Origin: Euborellia annulipes
Taxonomy: Eukaryota > Arthropoda > Insecta > Dermaptera > Anisolabididae
DNA length: 64,000 nucleotides
Direction of reading: 5' to 3'
NCBI GenBank assembly: GCA_023213315.1
Contig: JAKCPI010011712.1
Span: 124,001 to 188,000, forward strand
The notes beneath the pieces were generated by a model. That model ran no database searches. It saw nothing but the letters and a program-made list of their open reading frames with translations, and was not told the origin of the DNA. The position numbers were made by a program, and so were the translations under genes. Below, one piece after another: positions 43,323 through 53,481 of the stretch. Position 1 is the stretch's first letter. The number at the start of each line of letters is the position of its first letter.

Positions 43323-44990
43323 TTTATATTTATTATTGCAAACGCCTATTATTTTTGAATTTTTTTGTCAAATTTCTTGGGTGGGGTAGCGAATCTTGAA
43401 AAAAGTTTTCTCATGAACCTCTTAATGTTACGATTGTTTACTTTATGTTCTGTAGGCTCTCAACTTTTTTATCCGAATGAAGTGAAGTTTCTGTGTAAAA
43501 TTATCCTTCGCCTATTCTTTCCCTTTTTTTTTTTTTAAACAAATTTTACAAATTTCATGAAAAACTTTAATCTATATGAGAATGAGAAAAACTTTTGAGA
43601 TGGTTTATTGGAAATTGCCAAATCGGGTTCTTAAGTTGTTAAATTAATTAAGTTCTCTCATATGAACTGAGCAGGACACATCCCAGCGGCTCATCATTTA
43701 AGAGAAAAAATTGGCTCGGTCCCCCTTTTTTCCTTTCCAAAATATTTGTCAAAGTACCTGCTTTAAGTTGAAATATGTGTGATATACTCAAATCTACGTA
43801 AATAATTTTATAAAGTCAGTATTGAAAGGACTAGTAAAAATAAATAAAAATAATACTAAAGTTAATTGATATTCAACATTTTTTTATTAATTAAAACTCA
43901 TATATAAACAAAATTTTATCAATTTGTCTTGAATAAAATATTGGAGCTCTTTCAATATTGTTTTTTTTTTGACGTGAAACTTCTTTATCCACTAGAGCAA
44001 GTTAAATTCCTGTCCTTAAATGCGTTACGAAACGCTGCTTCTCACTTCAGTTAAGATATTAAGATGAATAGTCACATGCGCAGAACTTTACCAAATGTCA
44101 TCTAGGAACAAAAAAAACGTCCAATTTTCTAACCTAGAATGTGAATTTTGAGTAAAAGTTTCACTTCTCTAGTGTGTAGTATGAATAAAGATTTTATTTT
44201 TCAGTTATCTATTTCCCTATAATATTATTTTGATTACACAATTATTCTATCGATTTGCTCCTCGATCCACCTAACCTAGAAATGAGAAAATGATAGAAAA
44301 ACCTTTTAGTAAAAGAAAATAGATTAATTTTTTGTAAATAATAGAGAGATCACAGGACAAAATTTTCACGAGGGACCGTAAAAACAATTGGAGGGTCAAA
44401 TTAAACTCATAAAGTGGTATTGGGCCCGCTTTAATAAATTAGTAAATCCTAATAAATATATAATAATTTTAATATAAATCAAAATTGAAATCATTTTTAA
44501 TAAATGGTACAATTTTAAAAAGTCTCACCTCCATAATTCACTTCTCTCTCTCTCTAAATTATTGAACTAATGGTAAAAATCGATTTTGATTATTATATTA
44601 ATTAATTATACGTTGATATAAGTATATACGTTATCTAATATTAATATTAGCAAATGTTTCCATTAGTTAAATGCTTTTAATCATCAAAATATTTAATTTC
44701 GAGCGTGATGGGTCATATAATTAAATCTATTGGTTTTTAAATAAAAATCTCGAATTTCTTGTTTAAAATTTTTTTTTTTATTTTTTTCATTTAATAGCCT
44801 GAGATCATTTTAATTAAAAAAAAAAAAAAAAAAAAACATGAAAATCTTTTTACTACAACTTAAAAGACAGCGACTACAAGTCTGTAAACAGAAACTGAAG
44901 GAGGTTTCTCTCTACATCCAACTCTTTTTACACGGCACATCTTTAAAAACCGTGTAAAAAATACAAATAATCTAAGGTAAATTTGGGGAT
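43323..44990. other. Downstream intergenic region
   Basis: No gene or repeat resolved. It holds long A/T runs and, at 44355-44440, a fragment (TTTTCACGAGGGACCG, GGGCCCGCTTTAATAAATTA) that looks like an old transposon remnant. Confidence 0.5.
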
Positions 44991-45000
44991 CTGTTTATCA

Positions 45001-45272
45001 CAGTGGCGTCATTTCAACTTTTTTTTGGGAGGGGCAAATTTTTTCTTGGGGGGGGAACATTTTTTTTCTTAAAATTTACTTACAAATATGTACTCAAATT
45101 GAGCCAAAAGATATTTAATTTAATTAATTGTTTAATTCTCTACAGTTTATATACTCGTAGATATATTTTGAAAGATTTTATTTAGAAAAATATAAAATTT
45201 TATAAAAGTCAGAGCCCTTGGGGGGGAGGGGCAAATGACCCCCCTGCCCCCCCCCCCCAAATGACGGCACTG
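45001..45272. mobile_element. hAT-type MITE, complete copy, TSD GTTTATCA
   Basis: 272 bp from CAGTGGCGTCATTTCAAC to AAATGACGGCACTG, with exact 8-bp duplication GTTTATCA at 44993-45000 and 45273-45280. It is the intact version of the elements at 12939 and 33845 and shows the site where the 13106 element is inserted in the first of them. Confidence 0.93.
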
Positions 45273-46356
45273 GTTTATCATTTTTAAAAATGTTAGAAAA
45301 ATGTTTCTGCTTTAATTAGATAAGGACTTCGGCAGGCTTCCCGTCTAGCTGAGCCCCCTGGACCCCCTTGGTGGGCGACTGTATTGTAATTTAGGATATT
45401 TTTTGTTGCATTGCAAGTGTGCTTTAGATATTAAGGATCTTGCGATCAAGTGGGGGTACTGACAGAAGGGACAGCAGACATCATCATAAGTTTATGACTG
45501 TTTAAAGGGTCAAAGCCATAAATCATGAAGCTACCAAAAGCAAAAGAATAATTTTGAGTTCCGATATTGAAGAGATTTGATTACCAAAACATTTTAGAGA
45601 TTCAAATTATTGCTACGTTACTCCTCGTTTCAAATAGTATATGTAAGGTAAAGGCACCAGTAATGGACCATGCACCAGTAATGGACCTTTTGGCAGAGAT
45701 TTTGATAAAATAAGGATTAGGTATTTTTTGCAGCGTTGATTTTATATCTATATTCAAGTTACGTTATCTCCCAGATAGCACACATTCGTCTTATGTATGT
45801 ACATCCTATGTCCCGCCGCGACCTGTCGTTCGTCTTATGCAGATACAATTTGGGTCGCAGGACCTACGATGTAGGTACATTTATGGAGCTTTTCCTACAT
45901 TCCATGCGTACATAAGGTGTCCCGTTTAGGTCCTGTCTATGGCCCCGTGCGACCCGAACAGTACCTTTGTGCGTACTGCCAGGACGAATCTTTTTGGTCC
46001 CGTGCGCGACCCAGGAATATGTTTTTAATATATTCTACATCCAAATTTGGTCCTGCAGATTCTTATTTATTTTCATCTTATTTTTGCGTTATGTTAAAAA
46101 AATTAAGACTCCATTTGGCATAGGACATTATCATGCAGAGGGATTAACACAGTAAAAACTTAAATTATAAATAGTTTTAATTATTTTAATTTTTTTTTTT
46201 ATTATTGTTTTTATATGGGAAAACTTTGAAACAGAAACTCCAAAGCACAAAAGATAAAGAAAAAACTCATTTTGTATAACAACTTTTTTTTTATTTGAGG
46301 AATAAGAATTTAAAATTAATAAATAATAATATTGAGATGATGGCTGAACTATTAGC

Positions 46357-46685
46357 AGATGTGAGTAGAATGGCAGCCAGGAAAGAAATCAGACAAAAAT
46401 TTAATCAATCTTTATCTAATTTTATTTCGATTGCCGACATTTCGGACGCAAATCGCGCCCTTCCTCAGGACAATAGACAGTTAATAAAATACAGATGGGC
46501 GTATTTTTTTTTTTTTTTTTTAACAATATAAAAACACAATTCATGGGTGTACGATTCATTGTTTCTTGCTGACCTGAGGAAGTGCGCAATTTGCGTCCGA
46601 AACGTCGGTAATCGAAATAAAATTAGATAAAGATTGATTAGATTTTTGTCTGATTTCTTTCCTGGCTGCCATCCTACTCGTATCT
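46357..46685. mobile_element. Foldback element with CTGAGGA...GAAACGTC cores
   Basis: Arms 46357-46470 and 46573-46685 share GAGTAGAATGGCAGCC and AGAAATCAGACAAAAAT. The left arm, minus strand, has ATTGTC, CTGAGGA (46468-46462), a stem with CGC...GCG, GAAATGTC (46443-46436) and GGCAAT, so stem I pairs. The right arm (+) has CTGAGGA (46574-46580) and GAAACGTC (46599-46606), but stem I is weaker. Confidence 0.78.
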
Positions 46686-46964
46686 GTTAATAAATAATAA
46701 TTATACAAAAAGATAACATTATAAAATAAATAAAATATACCGGTACATAATATTGCTAGATTCATAAAATGGTCTAGGACTTTTTTTAAACAAAGATAAA
46801 CATACATTTGGAAAAATACTGATTAAATTTTTATAATCGTTGTTTTCTTCCATATTTCTTCCGGTTGATAGAAAAGACATTTCTATTTTCTCAAGGAGAT
46901 TTGTTCATTTCAGCCTGCTTACAAAAGACAATTGATCTAAAAAAAAAAGAAAAAATTATAAAAT

Positions 46965-47100
46965 TATTATGATTCTCGCACCGGAGTCCCGGGTTCGCTT
47001 CCCATCCCAAGCGAGAAAAATTTATTTCATTTGATTTGACTACAAATCATTTGAAATAAATAGGGATGGGGTCTAAAGGGCCTTAGATGCCGAGAAGGAC

Positions 47101-47134
<34 letters not shown>
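46965..47134 (+). mobile_element. tRNA-derived SINE, copy 2
   Basis: TCTCGCACCGGAGTCCCGGG, GGTTCGCTTCCCATCCCAAG, then AATAAATAGGGATGGGGTC and GGCCTTAGATGCCGAGAAGG before a run of about 30 A. GGTTCGCTTCC is a good polymerase III B box. The long pure A tail suggests it is younger than the copy at 41375. Confidence 0.8.
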
Positions 47135-47136
<2 letters not shown>

Positions 47137-48049
47137 ATTATGAAACAATTATTTAGATATTTTTTTGACAAAAAAGTTTATAAAAAAAAAAAAAAAATTT
47201 GTCAACTCATGAATTTCGTTGGAACAGAAATTGAAAAATACATCTTCTCAGGTCAAAAGCTGAATGCAGACTAAAGCTAGAAAGGGGCCAGTTTTAGCAG
47301 GCATGTAGTCTATCCCTTTACAAAGGGCATTGCCATTTTTGAATACAATGACGCTGGGTTTTTCCTGGGTTTTTCCAATTGTTTAATATTTTATTTTTTT
47401 TCCATTCCAGCCATCTTTTTGTCAATTCTAAGCCACTGTCCGCATTCCATTCGTCTAAATTTTAATAGCATTTTAATTAGGCGATTTTCTAATATGTTAT
47501 TACAATCATCATATAAATTGTGACAAGATTGCATTTCTTCTTGGTATATCAAACGAGCTCTTTTATAAACATGCCATTATAAATTATAATTTCTTTCCCA
47601 AATACAGGGCCAAAAATTGGGGGAAGATTTTAAACCACGCGGTAAGCCCATTTTCTGCAGATTAGTCAATCAAACAAGTATATGCAAATAAATGTTCCAA
47701 TACCTAGAAAAATTGAAAGATTTTGGAAGATGAAATAAAAAGACAAACTTGTTTTCGGTCCTAATTTTATTTTATCTTCTATCTCTATTACGGGCTTTCT
47801 CCACATTGTCTTTAAAGATTTTATTTTTATAATAAATAATATAAATAATAAAAAATAAAACCAAACTTACCTTTTTATATAGGAATCCTAAAAAAAACAA
47901 TTATTTGTTCAATGTTCATAAAAAAAAATTAAACAAAATATTTATACAAAAATTTAAAAATTTGATAAATTTTATTTTATTAGGATTAGCATTCCAACAT
48001 ATTAATGGATCATAACTTCACATTTGTTTTGGTAAATAAAATTGATAAA

Positions 48050-48590
48050 AAAAATTTTTCTTTGAAAAAATTCTAAGTTTACAGCCGGAATTGGTCCGGT
48101 ATGCGACCTACACTTGTATTTTTTTTTTCTTTTTTTTTTGAAAAAAAATTCTAAGTTTACAGCCGGAATTGGTCCGGTATGCGACCTACACTTGTATTTT
48201 TTTTTTCTTTTTTTTTTGAAAAAAAATTCTAAGTTTACAGCCGGAATTGGTCCGGTATGCGACCTACACTTGTATTTTTTTTTTCTTTTTTTTTTTGAAA
48301 AAAAATTCTAAGTTTACAGCCGGAATAGGTCCGGTATGCGACCTACACTTGTATTTTTTTTTCTTTTTTTTTTTGAAAAAAAAATTCTAAGTTTACAGCC
48401 GGAATAGGTCCGGTATGCGACCTACACTTGTATTTTTTTTTTTTTTTTTTTTTTGAAAAAAAATTCTAAGTTTACAGCCGGAATAGGTCCGCTATGCGAC
48501 CTACACTTGTATTTTTTTTTTCTTTTTTTTTTGAAAAAAAATTCTAAGTTTACAGCCGGAATAGGTCCGCTATGCGACCTACACTTGTGT
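48050..48590 (+). repeat. 78-79-bp minisatellite, seven copies
   Basis: The marker CACTTGTAT starts at 48111, 48189, 48267, 48346, 48425, 48504 and 48582, spacing 78-79 bases. Each unit has a poly-T/poly-A part and TTTACAGCCGGAATNGGTCC. Units 1-3 read AATTGGTCCGG, units 4-5 AATAGGTCCGG, units 6-7 AATAGGTCCGC. A degenerate eighth unit lies at 48740-48775. In one frame it gives a repetitive 65-residue ORF that is not a gene. Confidence 0.92.
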
Positions 48591-49476
48591 ATTTTTTAAA
48601 TATATTTTTAATAATTTCCAAAACCCTTGAAAAAGAGAAATAAATAATTTGAAAAAAAAAATTAACATTTTTTTAAAATATTCTATCTCTAAGCCGTATG
48701 AGGAACTGAAAAAAATACTTTGAAAATACAAAAATATTTTTTTGAAAAAAATTCTAAGTGTATGTCTGGAATAGGTCGGGGCGGGACATCTTATGTACAT
48801 ACATGATTGGACGTATCCGCCATGTTAGCCCGCTTTACTTACCATTTAGGTCCAGGTACGTCTTGGCCGTAAACTGGAACTAAACGGTAGGTACATAAGA
48901 CGAAGTGTGCTATCTGGGCTGGCTTCTTGTTCTTGCAGTTTGCGCATGCTCGCTTCATCACTTTATCATTTTATCGCATTTTATGTCAAGCGTTTTGCAA
49001 GACATACTATACATTGCTCTTTCCTAGTCATTTTGGTTAAGGATCGCTGGCTGTCTATATTAAAATATTAAGCACCCACTAAATATTTAAAGGAAAGTTT
49101 ATATATATATTTATTCTTAGAATAATAAACTAGGATAATAGTCGATATTTTACTATATAACCTTATCTTGAACAGTAGGGAGGGGGTGGTCCATTACTGG
49201 TATGTTAATCTTACAGATTATCTAGAAATGGACCGGGGCGGTCCATTTCTGAATTAATTAGAATTTTTTATTTTTGTTTTATAATGTTAATTATGATGTT
49301 CTGGCAGCCAGTAAATTATGTAGACCTAATAATTATAGTGCTAACTAACCGTATTTCAGTAGTAGACCCCATGGTCCACCATTAGTTTATGATATGGTCC
49401 ACTAATAAAATGCAAAAATGAAATGGCCAAAATGAAAAAATAAACTAAAAATAAAAGGCAAGATGATCAATATAAC

Positions 49477-49980
49477 ATGTCCAAAAATCTACGGGTTAAA
49501 TATCTGAAAGATGGCTTAAAATTTATAGAGGACAAAATAGGCAGAGATAAAATAAACTCATTTGTGCCAACATGCAGTCCATGGTCCGGAGATCCTCATG
49601 ACTTATCTTTATACTTATTTTGGAAGAAAACTAAAATAGAGCTAGATTCATCCACCAAGTCAGCACTGAAGAGAGAGAAACTGAAGTACTCTTGGAAGAG
49701 CCGATATTCGAGGAAAGGCCTTCATGTAATGAGTTCACTGTTTCTGAGTCACTGATGCAAACTATTGAAGAATCAGAAAGATTACTTTCGGTAGTTTCAG
49801 GAATGCTTCCCCAGGAATATTTAAAGAATTTGAAAAAAAAGCAAGAATTTGAAGAAAAAGCAAGATCTTGAACAGTTGAAGATAGAAAAAGCTACTGAAA
49901 GAAAACTAAAGAATGAAGAAAATTCAAGCGAAAAAGAGCTCTTGAAAAAAGTGCATTTAAACAGATAATATATTTTATAT
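49477..49980 (+). pseudogene. Remnant coding stretch inside the 4.8-kb element
   Basis: A 92-codon open frame (49477-49755) and, in another frame, an acidic/lysine-rich stretch reading EESERLLSVVSGMLPQEY (around 49765-49830), broken by stops. Its base composition is less A+T-rich than the surroundings and it lies between subterminal motifs, as the tail of a transposase would. I cannot assign a family; pogo-like C-terminus is only a guess. Confidence 0.35.
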
Positions 49981-50044
49981 ACCTCTATATTTTTATCTAG
50001 AACATGTTCTATACTTATTTATAGAGAGAGAGAGAGTGAGTTTG

Positions 50045-50149
50045 TGTGTATGTAGGGGCTAAGCTCAGAATTTACTATTTTTTCCAAAGCTTTGGGGGGG
50101 GGGGGGCACATGCCTCCTACCCCCCCCCTCTGTCAAATGACGTCCCTGA
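50045..50149. repeat. G/C-run fragment ending CAAATGACGTCCCTG
   Basis: A right end similar to the CAGTGGCGTCATTT family (CAAATGACGTCCCTG) with paired poly-G and poly-C runs. A matching left end or duplication was not found, so it is a truncated or different hAT-like element inside the 4.8-kb element. Confidence 0.4.
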
Positions 50150-50499
50150 CTTTATTATCCCGTTTTATTCCATTTATCCTCATAGTCATTTAATCTAACA
50201 AGTTAAATGGCTAAATTAAAATTAATTGATGAGGGTCCACTACTGGCGCTGAACATGGTCCATTATTAGGTTTTAGACGGTCCACTACTAGCTCCAACGA
50301 ATTAAGATGGTTTTATATTTATTTATTTAAAATGGAAAACTTTATAAAAGTGTATCTTATATATTCTTAATAAAGAAATATCAGTGAATAATTTAAGCCC
50401 TCCACCAGCAGTTTCTTTATTAAAATAAAAATTCTGTGCTGAAAATTAATAAAAAATTTTCTTAAATGGTCCACTACTGGTGCCTTTACCTTACTTAAT

Positions 50500-53280
50500 T
50501 TCAAAAAGATTCATTCAAAATTGTGGATTTAGAACACATATCGTACATATATACATTTTTGCATTTGATTTATATATATATATATATGTATAGGGGATAT
50601 AGAGTTATTAATGAAGAAGTCAAGAAAATTAATGGTAAGTATGGGGGGTCAGCCTGGCCCTGGGGTTGTATTTCCCTCTATGGGAAAGGGAGAAGTCAAA
50701 CGCTCTCGTTAAATTATTAAACAAATTAGACAATCGTGTTGGCGAGTTGATGAACTTTATATTTTTTACTACTTTGAGCATTTTTATAAAATGATATTTT
50801 TTTCTTTCTTTCTTCTTTCTTGTAAACGATATTTTAATAAAGAGTAAAGAGCTTAGCTAATTTAAACTTTTGTGACAATAATGACAATATCAATCAAAAA
50901 AATTTAATATCATTCTTTCTATTCGCCTTTCCTTATATTATAAAATCAAATATAACACTCTTGAATAATTAAAGTAAGAAAACAAAATAAAAAAAAAACT
51001 GCATTTATTTTTCTTATTTGTAAGGATCATTTACAATCAGAAAAAAAGCATTTGCATCGCTTAAATGCAGTGACTCTTAAAAAATATACAATCATTTATC
51101 ATAAGCTAATATTTTTAAATCTCCTCGAAAAGAGCCCAAGTTATGAGCCTCACGTGTATTATTAATATCTAGAGATATTTTTATTCTGCGGTTTGCATTG
51201 CCGCTGGCAAGGATTCACTCCCTCGGTATTAAATCCATTTGTTATAATTATGTTAAGTAAAAATTCGTCTGGCGCATAACAGCAGCAGGTTAACTGAGCT
51301 CTCTAACATTTCAACTAGAATTTGTGATTATAAATAATCGCAGAGAGGAGATAAATAGAAAGATCTCATCTTCTCAGTTGCCTGGCTGGCATTGGGGGAA
51401 ATAAAGACGGATAATAAAAACGGGACCCGTAGCAAATATAATTAACTGAATTTAATAGTATATTTTTCTTCACCAAGTAAGATGATTGTAAATTCCATAT
51501 GTAATAAGAAAAAAGAGCGAATCACCATTCAAGCATTTATTTGACGTTGTTAAACCGGAACTAAACCCACGATTTAATTTGTTGATTTTCGACTAATAGG
51601 GTATTTTTTTTTTTTTTTTTTTTTTGAGAAAAAAAAGGAATAAAAAGATTTAGCGGACGTTAAAAAAAAATAAAATAAGATCGATTGGAAATGGGTTGAA
51701 ATTAAGAAAAGAAGAGTGAGTAAAGGCTACAAAATAGAGGCTATCGAAAGAAAAGAAGAGTAATTCTTATTTAATCTATCCCTTGACATGTGTTTTCGGA
51801 TGGCTTTCCATTTAATTTATTAAAATAAATAAAAAGATTATGATATCATTCTTTAGATCCAAGAATATGACAGATTGTTTTTATTATATTTATTAAAACT
51901 TTACAAAAGATTGCATTAGATAGTTTAATTCAAAAACAAAGTATACCGTAATGACGTAATTTATTACGGTATATATCCATTTAAATATTTCTTTTATTAA
52001 GGGGCTTCAGGAGGCACACTGAATCTTTAGTCCGAAACTATTGAGACATTTTAAAGTAATTTTGTATGCGGTTTTTTTTAATGATTTAAATTAGCATTTT
52101 ACATAATGCTTGTTTTTTAATTACGATTAATTAAAAAATATTTTTTTTTATACTTATAGAAAATGCAAAAAAAACTCTATTATAAAAATTGTCTTTTTTT
52201 TAATCTAAAAATGCAAAAATCATTAATATTCAACCTATAATAATTAAATGAAATGGTGACAAAGTAAAAAATAAATTTCATATATATTTAAAAATTAACG
52301 CCTAAATAGTTCAGCACTCTTGCAAAAGATGGGAGTCTAGTCTAGAAACCGGCATTATCAGATCACTTATAAGTCTTTATTTATATATTTTTATGCTGTT
52401 ATAAAGGATATATAATATATAATCATATTTAATAAATTATTCATTATTAAAAGATCAACGAAAATTAAACAAATGCATGATATTAAATATAGCTTTACCA
52501 TCCTGCCATCTATTGGCAATTTTTCATAATAGTTGGCTAAATTTTTAAGACCCTCAACGCCATCTTATTGGCAAAAACATGCGAACAGCTTGCCTCCTAA
52601 AGAGCCTTAACTGCGAAGCCAACGCCCTTTTTAATATTTGTTTTTTCCATATATACACTCAGTTATATCTGCCTCGGGCCCGCCCTACACAATCTTTTCG
52701 CCTTTTCTTTTTTTCGAGAAAATTTGAATTAAAATTAATTGAATCTTTTCAATAAATTTTTTTGACCTGTAAAGCTTAAACCGATCAATCTTAGCTTAGG
52801 TAACTTGTGGTCGCCAACCACAGATTGTGAGTTTCTCAGTATTTCTATAAAATAAAATACGATAACTTATTTATTCATTCAGTTTTTGAAAAAAAAAAAT
52901 TCCTTTATATTTTAATTGAATAAATCTTAGTGATAAAATTATTATTTCAATTTCTACTTCTGAATTAATCTTTTTATTAAAAATTATAATTCGATCAATG
53001 TATCAATTTTGTTGGTTAAATCCAGGCCTTTAAATTGGTATTCATAAAATTTTATTCATTTATCTCTTTCTTTATTTAATTTTTTATTTTAATATTCACA
53101 ACTTTATTGACTGCATTAATAAACTTTATTGAATTTAAAGATAATAATATTCAAGATGAGATTTTTAATATATTGATTATATCTTGGTTGAAAAAAAAAA
53201 AAAACAATTCTGCATTCCCGGGTAGTTATAGACCCCAATATTGAAAAAAATATCTATATATGTGTGTAAGTTTGCTCATT
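50500..53280. other. A+T-rich stretch without recognised features
   Basis: No gene, inverted repeat or known repeat copy seen. It has T runs at 51606-51625, a palindromic TACCGTAATGACGTAATTTATTACGGTA at 51943-51970, and a G+C patch near 52550-52700 without a coding frame. Confidence 0.5.
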
Positions 53281-53284
53281 GCCT

Positions 53285-53455
53285 GGGCCGTATACAGTAG
53301 TAAGGTTCTTTCCCCCTGTGCTAGAGATCAGGAGTTCGCATCTCGTCTTATGTGACAAAAATTAATTATAATAGACTACCAATTATAATTAGGGGGAGAT
53401 AGGAGGTTCTAAATGCCTCCGGTGTCGAAAAAGACTTTAAATAAAATTTAAAAAA
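53285..53455 (+). mobile_element. tRNA-derived SINE of a second family
   Basis: TGGGCCGTATACAGTAGTAA resembles an A-box region, and GAGATCAGGAGTTCGCATCTC a B-box region. The 3' end GCCTCCGGTGTCGAAAAAGA before an A-rich tail resembles the ends of the SINEs at 8461 (minus) and 46965, though the heads differ. Confidence 0.65.
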
Positions 53456-53481
53456 TTGCTTATTTCTCTGGAACTACTTTT

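Larger units (their letters stand above)
45770..48918. mobile_element. Inner element with CCCAGATAGCACAC ends
   Basis: Begins CCCAGATAGCACACATTCG and ends CGAAGTGTGCTATCTGGG. Both ends continue into TCTTATGTA(TG)TACAT-type sequences, and the GGGACAT/GTCCCGCC pieces pair farther in. I could not find a target duplication. Inside are a foldback (46357-46685), a SINE (46965-47134) and the 78-bp tandem array. No transposase frame. Confidence 0.65.
45646..50491. mobile_element. 4.8-kb element with AGGTAAAGGCACCAGTA ends and subterminal repeats
   Basis: Left end AGGTAAAGGCACCAGTAATG and right end, inverted, AGGTAAAGGCACCAGTAGTG, with TA on each side (45644-45645, 50492-50493). The motif GGTCCAYTACTGG or a close form occurs about ten times near the ends (45664, 45680, 49190, 49230, 49245, 49372, 49396, 50225, 50254, 50280, 50468) and not elsewhere that I noticed. 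TA target and repeated motifs suggest a Tc1/mariner-pogo type element. It contains a second inverted-repeat element (45770-48918) and only a remnant coding frame. Confidence 0.7.

Noticed and set aside
46295..46807. Two similar frames containing ASRMAARKEIRQK-like text on opposite strands
   Set aside because: They are the same sequence in the inverted arms of a foldback element; the similarity comes from the repeat, not from a protein family.
48114..48311. 65-codon repetitive open frame
   Set aside because: It is the 78-bp minisatellite read in one frame (78 is a multiple of three), not a repeat protein.
48050..48590. CRISPR-like array of regular repeats
   Set aside because: The whole unit is repeated with no unique spacers, and the genome is an animal's.
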